A stretch of 64,000 nt of DNA, taken from positions 1 through 64,000 of the forward strand of contig JAKISR010000005.1 in assembly GCA_021648465.1 (NCBI GenBank), given 5' to 3'. Shown here one piece after another: positions 42,682 through 50,979 of the stretch; position 1 is the stretch's first letter, and each line of letters starts with the position of its first letter. Origin of the DNA: Sulfurimonas sp. Lineage in GTDB: Bacteria; Campylobacterota; Campylobacteria; Campylobacterales; Sulfurimonadaceae. The notes under the pieces were generated by a model. That model made no database searches, was not told the origin of the DNA, and saw only the letters and a list, made by a program, of their open reading frames with translations. The translations under genes were made by a program, and so were the position numbers.

Positions 42682-43206
42682 CTACAGCGTAATTCCGCTA
42701 TCTTTCATAGCTTTAAATTCAGGTCCAATTTCACCTAGAATCATATTGTTACCTTCAATTTTAAATGGAGGAATATCAAGTGCGCGTGGTGGAGGTAGTA
42801 AAGTTACTTCACCGGACCAGTCAAATTTACCACCATGACATGCACACAAAAACTCTTCTTCATCCACTTTATATGCTGGAATACATCCAAGATGAGTACA
42901 TAAACCAATTGCTACCATAAAGTGAGAACCATTTATTATAATATCTCTCTTTTCTTGACTTTCTGTTTGTTTTTCTATCATCTCAGCAGTTTTTTTTAAA
43001 ACAAAAACAGGTTTCCCTCTCCATTGCTCTGTTATAAGCTCACCCTCTTTATATATTGACATATCAAGAGTTGTAAAACCAGCTGCTCTTACACTTGGAA
43101 GCGGATCCCAAGATTTTTTCATTGCAACCAATGAACCAAGCACACCGACACCTGCTACAGCGCCAAATGCTTTACCCATAAAACCTCTACGGCTATTATT
43201 ATGCAT
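42682..43206 (-). CDS. petA: Rieske iron-sulfur subunit of the bc complex
   Basis: 174 residues. A Tat-type signal anchor is seen at the N-terminus (NNSRRGFMGKAFGAVAG). The [2Fe-2S] cluster is bound by CTHLGC near 113 and CACHGG near 132, with the disulfide cysteines included, followed by FDWSGEVTLLPPPRALDIPPF. It is the first gene of petABC, preceded by a clear -10 box and a GAGGA ribosome site. Confidence 0.96.
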   Translation of the reverse strand: MHNNSRRGFMGKAFGAVAGVGVLGSLVAMKKSWDPLPSVRAAGFTTLDMSIYKEGELITEQWRGKPVFVLKKTAEMIEKQTESQEKRDIIINGSHFMVAIGLCTHLGCIPAYKVDEEEFLCACHGGKFDWSGEVTLLPPPRALDIPPFKIEGNNMILGEIGPEFKAMKDSGITL

Positions 43207-43243
43207 ATTTATCCTCTTTCATAATAAATTTCTTCAAAGAACG

Positions 43244-43249
43244 ATTATA
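43244..43249 (-). promoter_or_regulatory. -10 box of petABC
   Basis: TATAAT on the minus strand 38 bases before the petA start. Confidence 0.5.
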
Positions 43250-43273
43250 TACTAAAAAAAGTTGAAGTGTGTA

Positions 43274-44137
43274 TTATTTTATACATTCTTTGATAAAATC
43301 TGCTATTTTGTCACCATTTTGTATAACATTTTTATATTTATCTCTAGATAATGTTTCTAAAACTAAGTATAAGTAATTTTTATTATAGTCTTTAATTATA
43401 GGGACACCAAATTTTCTAAATAGTGGTTGAAATTTACTTGTATAATCTTCTCTTTGTATATAGATTGGTTTCCCGCCAGACGCAAGATTTTCCAAAACTG
43501 CCTGCGGTGATGCTGTAATTAAAATTTCTGATTTTTGAATCACTTCATCATACTCTTCAAACTCATAATAGTTTGAAAAAGTTTTTTTTAAAAATTCTTC
43601 ATAATCCAAAAAATAATAAAAACCAAGCAAAATATCAGGTTTTAAATCTTGTATAAAATCTAAGTGTTTTTCTATATCTTTTTCATAATCATCATCACCA
43701 AAAAAATAGGCAATTTTTATAGTTTTTTCATGATTTACGAAATATTTATCATCAATTACATATGAACTACAAATGCCTTCCTCTTCTAAATATGGAGATA
43801 TTAAAAGTTCATTTTGCTTTTTATTATCGTCTTTATCATCACTTATTCTAATAAAAGTGGAGAAAAAATTTCTCATATCATCTAACATAATAGGATTTGC
43901 TTCTTCTGAATCAAATATCATCTTATCTCCATGAACAGCAATATGAGGAATATTTCTAACAACATCTATTCCTACACTTTTATCAACTCCAAAATCACGA
44001 GCTACTTGAGCTATGCGATAGTCTGAACATAAAAGTGTAATATCTATGTCACCGAGTGAGCGAATAATTGTACATGCTCTTCTAAATCTATCTAAACCTA
44101 TTCTGTGTCCTGTGTGTACATAATAATAAAATTTCAT
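43274..44137 (-). CDS. Predicted glycosyltransferase-like protein
   Basis: 287 residues without signal peptide or membrane helix. The N-terminus FYYYVHTGHRIGLDRFRRACTI (in two parts) and a first Rossmann-like half (ITLLCSDYRIAQVARDFG) are followed by a second half with ILLGFYYFLDYEEF, SEILITASPQAVLENLASGGKPIYI near 220, and a C-terminal helix. The ASGGKPI segment is typical of GT-B folds such as MurG. Two nucleotide-binding half-domains of this kind suggest a glycosyltransferase, but the sugar and acceptor are unknown. It lies just before mnmG's stop in one possible operon. Confidence 0.6.
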   Translation of the reverse strand: MKFYYYVHTGHRIGLDRFRRACTIIRSLGDIDITLLCSDYRIAQVARDFGVDKSVGIDVVRNIPHIAVHGDKMIFDSEEANPIMLDDMRNFFSTFIRISDDKDDNKKQNELLISPYLEEEGICSSYVIDDKYFVNHEKTIKIAYFFGDDDYEKDIEKHLDFIQDLKPDILLGFYYFLDYEEFLKKTFSNYYEFEEYDEVIQKSEILITASPQAVLENLASGGKPIYIQREDYTSKFQPLFRKFGVPIIKDYNKNYLYLVLETLSRDKYKNVIQNGDKIADFIKECIK

Positions 44138-44145
44138 CTCTTGCC

Positions 44146-46038
44146 TTATTTTTTCCTATCAATTATTTTTATATATATATGAAGTATCTCTATTGCCGCT
44201 GGTGTTATTCCACTTATCATTGAAGCATTTTGAAGCGTTGGAGGGTTAAAAGTCTCTAACTTTTCAACAATCTCCTTAGAAAGACCACTAACATTTTTAA
44301 AATCAAACCCTTCAGGAATCTTAATTTTAAGATATTTTTTCATCTTTTTTATCTCTTGAGCTTGTTTTATAATATAACGATAATATTTTCCCTCTACCAA
44401 TATCTCTTCTTTAATATACTCATCATACTTATCAAATTCTGGAAGAAGTGTAACCATCTTTTTAATATCAAAACTCTTTCTTGCAACTAACTGTTGAGCT
44501 GTAATACTATCTTTTATTTTCTCCTCATCCATAGAAGCTAATAGCTCTATAAACTCTTTATTTGGAGTATATTTTGTTTCATTAAGAAGTTTAAGTCCAT
44601 CTTGAATCTGCTTATCTTTTAACTTAACAGCTTCATATACTTCATCACTTAACAATCCTAATTCATGTCCGTACTTAGAGAGTCTTGTATCAGCTGACTC
44701 TTCACGAAGAAGAAGTCTATACTCCGCACGAGACGTAAACATACGATATGGCTCTCTTGTTCCCTTAGTTACTAGGTCATCTATCAAAACACCTATATAT
44801 GCTTCATCTCTTCTAAGGATTAATGGTTCTTTGCCTTGTAAACTAAGAGTTGCATTTATCCCTGCCATCAAACCTTGTGCAGCTGCTTCTTCATAACCAG
44901 TAGTTCCATTAATTTGACCAGCTAAATAAAGTCCTTTTATCTTTTTCGTTTCAAGTGAATGTTTTAATTCCCTTGGATCTACAAAATCATACTCTATCGC
45001 ATATCCATAACGAACTATTTTTGCATTCTCCATCCCTTTTACAGAGTGAATCATCTGCCGTTGAACCTCTGGTGGAAGTGAGGTACTCATTCCATTTATA
45101 TAGCACTCTGTATTATCCATAGTTTGTGGCTCTATAAAAAGGTGATGTCTATCTTTATCCCGAAATCTATTTATTTTATCCTCTATACTTGGACAATATC
45201 TTGGACCTGTTCCCTCTATTTGACCTGTAAAAAGAGGAGCTCTATAAAAGTTAGACTCTATAATAGTATGTGTATTTTCATTTGTATAAGCTATAAAACA
45301 TGGAATCTGTTTTTTGTTAGCTCTAAACTCTTCTCTAGAAGTTCTAAAACTAAAAGGACTAGGAATCTCGTCTCCACCCTGTTCCTCCATAACTGAAAAA
45401 TCAATAGATGAGCTATCTATTCTTGCGCAAGTTCCTGTTTTTAGTCTTCCCATCTCAAAACCACACTCTTTAAGTGAAATACTTAGGCCTATGCTTGTCT
45501 GTTCTGCAAATCTTCCACCCTCTTGCTGAGTCTCTCCAATATGAATAATCCCTTTTAAAAATGTTCCACAAGTTATAATTACCTTTTTAGCTTTGTATTC
45601 ATTTAAAAGATTTGTTTTTACTCCAATAACTTTTTGTAAGGCTTCTGCCTCACCATCTTCTAAAATTAAAGATTCCACCATCTCCTGAACTAAATCTAAA
45701 TTTGGTGTATTTAAAATTTTATTTCTAACAATAACGCGATACTTATCCATATCTATTTGTGCGCGACTTCCACGAACTGCTGGACCTTTTGTTTGGTTAA
45801 GGATACGAAACTGTATACCTGCTTCATCAGTTATAAGTCCCATCTCACCACCAAGTGCGTCAAGCTCACGAACTAAATGTCCTTTTGCCAAACCACCAAT
45901 AGCTGGATTACAGCTAGTTGCTCCAACATTTTCAACAAGCATTGATATCATTAAAGTTTTGCTACCCATTCTTGCACAAGACAAAGCCGCTTCAACTCCA
46001 GCATGTCCACCACCAATAATTATTACATCATAGTTCAT
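44146..46038 (-). CDS. mnmG: tRNA uridine-34 carboxymethylaminomethyl modification enzyme MnmG
   Basis: With MnmE (not in window), makes the cmnm5 group at U34 of tRNA. 630 residues, the full length. The FAD site is [20 protein letters not shown] at 5-24. [20 protein letters not shown] near 48-67 is the family signature, and the later [31 protein letters not shown] and [17 protein letters not shown] segments are all present. It faces ribE across a gap of 91 bases. Confidence 0.97.
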   Translation of the reverse strand: MNYDVIIIGGGHAGVEAALSCARMGSKTLMISMLVENVGATSCNPAIGGLAKGHLVRELDALGGEMGLITDEAGIQFRILNQTKGPAVRGSRAQIDMDKYRVIVRNKILNTPNLDLVQEMVESLILEDGEAEALQKVIGVKTNLLNEYKAKKVIITCGTFLKGIIHIGETQQEGGRFAEQTSIGLSISLKECGFEMGRLKTGTCARIDSSSIDFSVMEEQGGDEIPSPFSFRTSREEFRANKKQIPCFIAYTNENTHTIIESNFYRAPLFTGQIEGTGPRYCPSIEDKINRFRDKDRHHLFIEPQTMDNTECYINGMSTSLPPEVQRQMIHSVKGMENAKIVRYGYAIEYDFVDPRELKHSLETKKIKGLYLAGQINGTTGYEEAAAQGLMAGINATLSLQGKEPLILRRDEAYIGVLIDDLVTKGTREPYRMFTSRAEYRLLLREESADTRLSKYGHELGLLSDEVYEAVKLKDKQIQDGLKLLNETKYTPNKEFIELLASMDEEKIKDSITAQQLVARKSFDIKKMVTLLPEFDKYDEYIKEEILVEGKYYRYIIKQAQEIKKMKKYLKIKIPEGFDFKNVSGLSKEIVEKLETFNPPTLQNASMISGITPAAIEILHIYIKIIDRKK

Positions 46039-46129
46039 TAATTAATTCCGTTTTTTCATTCTTTAGCCGAATTTTATCATTTTTGAGTATCATTTGCATA
46101 ACATATATACATCTTTTAAAGGATACGCT

Positions 46130-46741
46130 ATTTTTACTGGTTTAATAAGAGAAATTGCTACTGTTAAAAATTTATCAGGAAGTATGCTTGCCATCAAAGC
46201 AAAACATAAAGCCAAACTTGGTGATTCTATTGCCATAAATGGTGCATGTTTAACCGTTATAAAAGTTTTAAATGATGGTTTTAATGTTGAACTATCTCCT
46301 GAAAGCCAGAAAGTATTGGCAATGGATAATTATAAAAACGAAGTCCATATAGAACCTGCCATGATGATGGGTGACAGATTTGAGGGGCATATTGTTCAAG
46401 GTCATGTTGATTGCATAGGTAAAATAAAAGAGATAAGAAATTCTGGTAATTCGTATGATATTTTTATAAATATTGATAAAAAATTTATCCCTTTTGTAAT
46501 ACCAAAAGGTTCTATAACAGTTGATGGAGTTAGTTTAACTGTAAATGATGTTAATCCAGACAGTTTTAGACTTACAATAATTCCTCATACTATGAAAAAG
46601 ACTTTATTTAAAAACTACAAAAAAGGCTCATCTGTAAATATAGAAACTGATATGTTTGCAAGATATGTCTCACATATTATCTCTCACCAAAAGAACTCTC
46701 TTTCTTGGGATGAAGTTGATTCCATAACTGCAAGATACTAA
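46130..46741 (+). CDS. ribE: Riboflavin synthase alpha chain, apparent AUU start
   Basis: Dismutates two 6,7-dimethyl-8-ribityllumazines to riboflavin. About 203 residues with two lumazine-binding repeats: FTGLIREI at the very start, GDSIAINGACLTV near 40, then GHIVQGHVDCIGKI and GSITVDGVSLTVNDV. Members of this family almost always begin MFTG. Here that position is an ATT codon, with AAAGGA exactly six bases before it and no in-frame ATG or GTG nearby. The only other start is a TTG at 46094, which would add 12 unrelated residues behind a weak GAG. An AUU start or a base error is therefore likely. It precedes an FlhB-like gene by one base. Confidence 0.93.
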   Translation: MFTGLIREIATVKNLSGSMLAIKAKHKAKLGDSIAINGACLTVIKVLNDGFNVELSPESQKVLAMDNYKNEVHIEPAMMMGDRFEGHIVQGHVDCIGKIKEIRNSGNSYDIFINIDKKFIPFVIPKGSITVDGVSLTVNDVNPDSFRLTIIPHTMKKTLFKNYKKGSSVNIETDMFARYVSHIISHQKNSLSWDEVDSITARY

Positions 46742-46742
46742 A

Positions 46743-47006
46743 ATGGCAAAAAAAGCAGCTGCTTTAAAATACGATAAAGAAAATTCTAACGCTCCAAAAG
46801 TTATAGTTTCTGGAAAAGGAAGTATTGCTCAAAATATTATCAAAAAAGCACAAGAGTTTGATGTTCCTATCTTTGCAAACGAAGCTCTAGTAAACTCCCT
46901 ACTTGATTTAGAGATAGATCATGAAATTCCATCAGAGTTATATCAGGCTATAGCCGATATTTTTATATGGCTTATAAAAAATGAAAAAAGATTTAATGAA
47001 ACATAA
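46743..47006 (+). CDS. FlhB C-terminal-like small protein
   Basis: 87 residues matching only the cytoplasmic end of FlhB/YscU-type export switches: AAALKYDKENSNAPKVIVSGKG, then A..I...A.E..VPIFANEALVNSLL and a final EIPSELYQAIADIFIWL. The autocleavage NPTH motif of real FlhB is absent (NAPK at that spot). Stand-alone FlhB C-domain proteins (FhlB2/FlhX type) are known in Campylobacterota and can partly replace the FlhB tail. It lies one base after ribE and overlaps recQ by 26 bases. Confidence 0.85.
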   Translation: MAKKAAALKYDKENSNAPKVIVSGKGSIAQNIIKKAQEFDVPIFANEALVNSLLDLEIDHEIPSELYQAIADIFIWLIKNEKRFNET

Positions 47007-48768
47007 AATATTAAAAGATATCTTTGGGCATAACGACTTTAGAGAGCTTCAAGAAGATGGTGTTGATGCTATACTAAATAACCAAGATTTGCTTATGATT
47101 TTACCAACAGGTGGTGGAAAATCTCTTGTTTACCAACTACCAACTCTTATAAAAGATGGTATTAGTATTGTTGTGTCTCCACTTATTGCACTAATGCAAG
47201 ATCAGGTGAATGCTTTAAAAGCACAAAATATTAGTGCAGATATGATTTCATCTGCTCAAAGTGAGATGGAAATTAGTGAGATTATAAATTTGGCACATAG
47301 TGGAGAGTTGAAATTTTTGTATCTTTCCCCTGAGAGATTAAATACTGGGTCAACTATAAATCTACTTAGAAAATTAAACATAAACTTTTTTGTAATTGAT
47401 GAAGCTCACTGTATCTCTCAGTGGGGACATGAATTTCGTAATAGCTATAGAGCACTAGGAAACTTAAAAGGAAACTTTCCAGATACTGCTATTTGTGCAT
47501 TTACAGCAACTTCTACTAATCATGTAACAAAAGATATAGTCAGTGAACTTTGTCTTGATAATCCAAAAATTCTTAAAGGCAAAGTATTTCGTAAAAATAT
47601 TTTCATCTCAGCTGGAAGACGACTTAAAAATGGCTATAAACAACTAGAAGATTTTTTAAGTAGACATAATAATGAAAGTGGGATTATCTATGTAAGTTCT
47701 AGAAAAAAAACTGATGCTTTGTGTGAATATTTAAATGAAAATGGTTACAAAGCACTTTCATACCACGCAGGATTACCTCAACATAAAAGAGAGAAAAATT
47801 TTAAAGATTTTGTCAATGATAAAGTAGAGATTATAGTCGCTACTATCGCTTTTGGAATGGGTATAGATAAAAGTGATATTCGATTTGTAGTTCATATGTC
47901 ACTTCCAAAATCACAAGAAAATTATTACCAAGAGATTGGACGAGCTGGAAGAGATGGAGAAGATAGTGAAGTACTACTACTTTTTAATGCAGCAGATATT
48001 GCCTTACAAAAGCGTTTTTTAGATGAGATAATAGATGTAGCATATAAAACTCATCTAAGTGAAAAAATAGATAGTATTTATAAATTTGCCACAAGTGAAC
48101 TATGTTTTCATAAACAACTTGCAAATTACTTTGATGATACACTTGATGAGTGTAAAGATAGATGTGACAACTGTTTAGAATCAGATGAAAAAAGAGATGA
48201 TATTACAAAAGAATCTCAAATGCTCCTAAGTACCATCTACAAAACAAATCAAAATTTTGGAAAAAACTATATCATTGATATTTTAAGAGGTTCAAAAGAG
48301 CAAAAATTACTTGCAAATGGTGCTGATAATCTCTCTGTTTATAATATTGGTACTCACTTTAGTAAAAAAGAGTGGTTTGTTATACTTGAGAGATTAATGG
48401 AATTAAATATTTTAAATATTGGTGAATTTAGTGTATTAAAACTTACTAATGATGCTGTTAATATTTTAAAAGGTAATAAAAATATTTATATAAAAGCATC
48501 AAGATTACAAATCTCAATTAAAGAGAAAAAAATTAAACAAAAAGAAGATTTTTCTTATGATGAGGAATTATTTGAAAGCTTAAGAGTAAAAAGATCAGAA
48601 TTAGCTAATGAGCTTAGTGTTCCCGCCTACATTATCTTTAGTGATAAAACTCTTAAACACCTTGCCAATGAAAAACCTTATGATAAAACTTCAATGCTTC
48701 AGGTAAATGGCGTTGGAGAAAAAAAGTATGAACAATTTGGAAAGAAATTTTTAGAAATTATCAACTAA
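46981..48768 (+). CDS. recQ: RecQ-family ATP-dependent DNA helicase
   Basis: Unwinds DNA 3'-5' in recombination and repair. 595 residues: Walker A MILPTGGGKSLVYQ near 40, the DEAH box VIDEAHCISQWGHEFR near 138, TATST, the motif VI QEIGRAGRDGE near 320, the zinc-binding region with CDNCLES near 395, and a C-terminal HRDC-like part (about 515-595, LRVKRSELANELSVPAYIIF). Its start lies inside the flhB-like gene. A second ATG at 46996 is possible, and neither has a good ribosome site. Its stop overlaps the convergent mnmD-like gene by four bases. Confidence 0.94.
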   Translation: MKKDLMKHKILKDIFGHNDFRELQEDGVDAILNNQDLLMILPTGGGKSLVYQLPTLIKDGISIVVSPLIALMQDQVNALKAQNISADMISSAQSEMEISEIINLAHSGELKFLYLSPERLNTGSTINLLRKLNINFFVIDEAHCISQWGHEFRNSYRALGNLKGNFPDTAICAFTATSTNHVTKDIVSELCLDNPKILKGKVFRKNIFISAGRRLKNGYKQLEDFLSRHNNESGIIYVSSRKKTDALCEYLNENGYKALSYHAGLPQHKREKNFKDFVNDKVEIIVATIAFGMGIDKSDIRFVVHMSLPKSQENYYQEIGRAGRDGEDSEVLLLFNAADIALQKRFLDEIIDVAYKTHLSEKIDSIYKFATSELCFHKQLANYFDDTLDECKDRCDNCLESDEKRDDITKESQMLLSTIYKTNQNFGKNYIIDILRGSKEQKLLANGADNLSVYNIGTHFSKKEWFVILERLMELNILNIGEFSVLKLTNDAVNILKGNKNIYIKASRLQISIKEKKIKQKEDFSYDEELFESLRVKRSELANELSVPAYIIFSDKTLKHLANEKPYDKTSMLQVNGVGEKKYEQFGKKFLEIIN

Positions 48769-49517
48769 TCTCTAAGAGATTTTATATCTGGATTGCAAGA
48801 TATTTTATGTTTCATATCTACAATACTAAAACTCTCTATCTCACTTAAAGATGTAACAGTTGAATCTCTAAATCCTTCCCCACTATTTATATAGATGCTA
48901 AAACCATTCTCATAAAGTGCAAGTCTTGTAGTTAATGCCATTGAGTAAGTTGTTAAAACTCCATCTTTTTTCATAGCATTTTTTACATCTCTAAAATACT
49001 CACTAGTCCAAAGAGCTGGATTTGTTGATGGAGAGAAAGCATCTTGATACACTACATCAAACTTATCTCTAAATTTTTTAATATACCCTCTTGCATCACC
49101 TAAAAATAACTCTATTTGCAGAGTATCATCTCTATAATTTTTATTTTTAATAAGCTCTAAAACAATATGCCTAAACTCACTAAACTCTTTTGGATAAGAA
49201 AAATTTGATAAAGACTCAATAAGTGAGCTATCTAACTCTGGTGAAAAGATATTTAGTTTAGAAGTAAGTGAGTTTTTTTTATGATAAAGAAGAGTTGTTA
49301 AAGTATTAAAACCCAAACCAAAGCAAATATCCAAAATATTTATCTCATCTAAATTAGATTTTATTTTAAATGCAGGATAGATATGCTTAAAAAGCGACTC
49401 TTTTAGTGCCCCATCTTTTGTAGAATGATAATGTTCATCATACTCTTTTGAGTAAGCTGTAAAAGAACCATCGTCACTTAGAACCATCTCATGATTTTCA
49501 TCATTAAATATTTTCAC
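48765..49517 (-). CDS. MnmD-like tRNA methyltransferase
   Basis: 250 residues of the MnmC N-terminal (MnmD) type, which methylates nm5s2U34 in tRNA. The opening FSDDGSFTAYSKEYDEHYHS-like stretch, the SAM site DICFGLGFNTLTTLLYHKK near 60, DVVYQDAFSPSTNPALW near 155, and LTTYSMALTTRLALYENGF near 190 are seen. The FAD domain of two-domain MnmC is absent. It complements the mnmG function encoded nearby. It is the last gene of the luxS operon and shares one base with the gene before it. Confidence 0.85.
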   Translation of the reverse strand: MKIFNDENHEMVLSDDGSFTAYSKEYDEHYHSTKDGALKESLFKHIYPAFKIKSNLDEINILDICFGLGFNTLTTLLYHKKNSLTSKLNIFSPELDSSLIESLSNFSYPKEFSEFRHIVLELIKNKNYRDDTLQIELFLGDARGYIKKFRDKFDVVYQDAFSPSTNPALWTSEYFRDVKNAMKKDGVLTTYSMALTTRLALYENGFSIYINSGEGFRDSTVTSLSEIESFSIVDMKHKISCNPDIKSLRD

Positions 49518-49969
49518 TAAAGATCATTACCCCACATATGCATTTTTTTAGCTATCACTAAATCGTAGCCATCTACTATATCTATTTCATTAGGTGCTCT
49601 AAATTCAAACTTCTCAAGCATAATTTTTAAAGCTTCTTTATCCATAATACCTTTTTTTTCTATAATTATTATATTTGCTGTATTTGTTAAAGTTGTGTAA
49701 GCGAGTTTTAGTAACATCTTTTGATTTTCATGAGCATAAAACATATCTTTAAATATCACTATATCATTATCCCTCGGTTTTGCTCTAAAGGGCTTTGAGA
49801 AATCTAAATTATCTTCATTGTATAAAACTATTTTTAGCTCTCCATCAACGCTCTCCATTAAAGATAAAAGTGCTGAAGTTATTTCATCTTTAGATACTGC
49901 AACCTGTAGATAATGGCTACCAGGAGATGGGTTAAAGAGTTCTAAAAATTGTCTTAAATCTAACATCAT
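49517..49969 (-). CDS. Conserved protein of unknown function, methyltransferase-like fold
   Basis: 150 residues without signal or membrane segments. The sequence has the alternating strand-helix pattern of a small Rossmann-like fold: GSHYLQVAVSKDEITSALL, ELKIVLYNEDNL, DNDIVIFKDMF, NTANIIIIEKK and a final YDLVIAKKMHMWGNDL. The glycine motif of true SAM enzymes is not obvious, so it may bind no cofactor. It lies between luxS and the mnmD-like gene and shares stop/start bases with its neighbours, so a tRNA-modification or methyl-cycle link is plausible but unproven. Confidence 0.6.
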   Translation of the reverse strand: MMLDLRQFLELFNPSPGSHYLQVAVSKDEITSALLSLMESVDGELKIVLYNEDNLDFSKPFRAKPRDNDIVIFKDMFYAHENQKMLLKLAYTTLTNTANIIIIEKKGIMDKEALKIMLEKFEFRAPNEIDIVDGYDLVIAKKMHMWGNDL

Positions 49970-50272
49970 TCAATAAGCTAACTCATGAAGTTCTTTAAAT
50001 AGATATGCTTCTACAACATCCTCTATATTTCTTTGAATATGAGCAACCAACACCATCATTGACTTTTCCATAAATGGCCAGACATACTCATTATCATTTG
50101 TAATTATCACTACTTCACTAAAATTCTCAAAAGCATCTTGGTCTGAGTTAAAATTGATTTTAATAAGTTTACCATCCTCAATACATATTTGAGCCCATAT
50201 TTTTACATCTGCAAGTTTACTTAGAGATGATTCCTCTTGATTTTCACCATCCATTGGAAGCAGTATATACAT
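49970..50272 (-). CDS. NifX/NafY-like small protein, tentative
   Basis: 100 residues: [29 protein letters not shown] at the front (seen in parts), then KLIKINFNSDQDAF, a SEVVIITNDNEYVW segment and a C-terminal helix of about 25 residues. The layout (an initial strand with PMDG, an exposed loop, then a helix) resembles the dinitrogenase cofactor-binding fold of NifX relatives, but I see no clear cofactor cysteine or histidine set. Its ATG shares one base with the luxS stop (TAATG), so it is translationally coupled. Nothing links it to nitrogen fixation here. Treat the family call as weak. Confidence 0.5.
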   Translation of the reverse strand: MYILLPMDGENQEESSLSKLADVKIWAQICIEDGKLIKINFNSDQDAFENFSEVVIITNDNEYVWPFMEKSMMVLVAHIQRNIEDVVEAYLFKELHELAY

Positions 50273-50778
50273 TATTGATTAACTTTAGATAAATCTAGTG
50301 TTAATGCCTTATTATCCATAATACCTATCTCTTGCTTAAGAACTTTTTTAGCTATAGCTTTTGCATCTTTTAGTGAGTGCATTTTATATGTTCCACATTG
50401 ATAAATATTTAGTTCAGGAATATCTTTTTTCTTTTTAACACTTAAAATATCTTCCATTGATTTTTTCCAAGCCTTCGCAACTTTTTTCTCACTTGGTTTT
50501 CCAAGAACTGACATATAAAAACCTGTTCTACAGCCCATAGGGGAAACATCTATAATTTCTACTTTTTTTGAATTTAAATGCTCTCTTATAAATCCTGCAA
50601 AAAGATGTTCTAGTGTATGAATCCCAGCAGATGATAAAGTTTCCTTGTTAGGTTTAACAAATCTTAAATCATATACTGTAATTTTATCCCCGCTAGGACT
50701 TTTCATCCCCTTTGCTTTACGAACAGCAGGGGCAGGCATAATTGTATGGTCAACTGTAAATGAATCTAATAGTGGCAT
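50272..50778 (-). CDS. luxS: S-ribosylhomocysteine lyase LuxS
   Basis: Splits S-ribosylhomocysteine to homocysteine and the AI-2 precursor DPD. 168 residues from ATG 50778, which has AAGGA seven bases upstream. The frame runs 16 codons further, but those have no ribosome site and homology begins at [12 protein letters not shown]. The zinc ligands are in [13 protein letters not shown] near 54-58 and the later Cys of [10 protein letters not shown]. The catalytic Cys is in [11 protein letters not shown] near 84. It heads a four-gene operon with two unknown genes and the mnmD-like gene. Confidence 0.96.
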   Translation of the reverse strand: MPLLDSFTVDHTIMPAPAVRKAKGMKSPSGDKITVYDLRFVKPNKETLSSAGIHTLEHLFAGFIREHLNSKKVEIIDVSPMGCRTGFYMSVLGKPSEKKVAKAWKKSMEDILSVKKKKDIPELNIYQCGTYKMHSLKDAKAIAKKVLKQEIGIMDNKALTLDLSKVNQ

Positions 50779-50929
50779 GTGAATTCCTTGTTTTAATTGA
50801 GTAATTGTACCCTTTTTTAATTTCATTAAAGATAATAAATATATGAAAATATTTATCTTATTATTAAGTTTTGTGGCTCTTTCATGCTATTTTAATATAT
50901 TTATTGTTATCATACGCTAATAAATATTT

Positions 50930-50955
50930 AATGATAAACTTTGTTGTTTATCATT
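50930..50955 (+). terminator. Terminator-like hairpin in the chemoreceptor leader
   Basis: AATGATAAAC pairs over 10 bp with GTTTATCATT around a six-base loop, followed by further T residues. It lies 25 bases before the chemoreceptor start, so it may attenuate that gene or block its ribosome site from upstream transcription. Confidence 0.5.
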
Positions 50956-50970
50956 TTTATAAAAAGGTTT

Positions 50971-50979
50971 CCCCCCCCC
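50971..50979 (+). repeat. Nine-base poly-C tract before the chemoreceptor ATG
   Basis: Nine consecutive C residues fill the gap between the ribosome site AAAAAGG (50961-50967) and the ATG at 50980, in DNA otherwise very poor in C. Such homopolymer tracts slip during replication in Campylobacterota. Here a change would alter the spacing between ribosome site and start codon. Confidence 0.85.
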
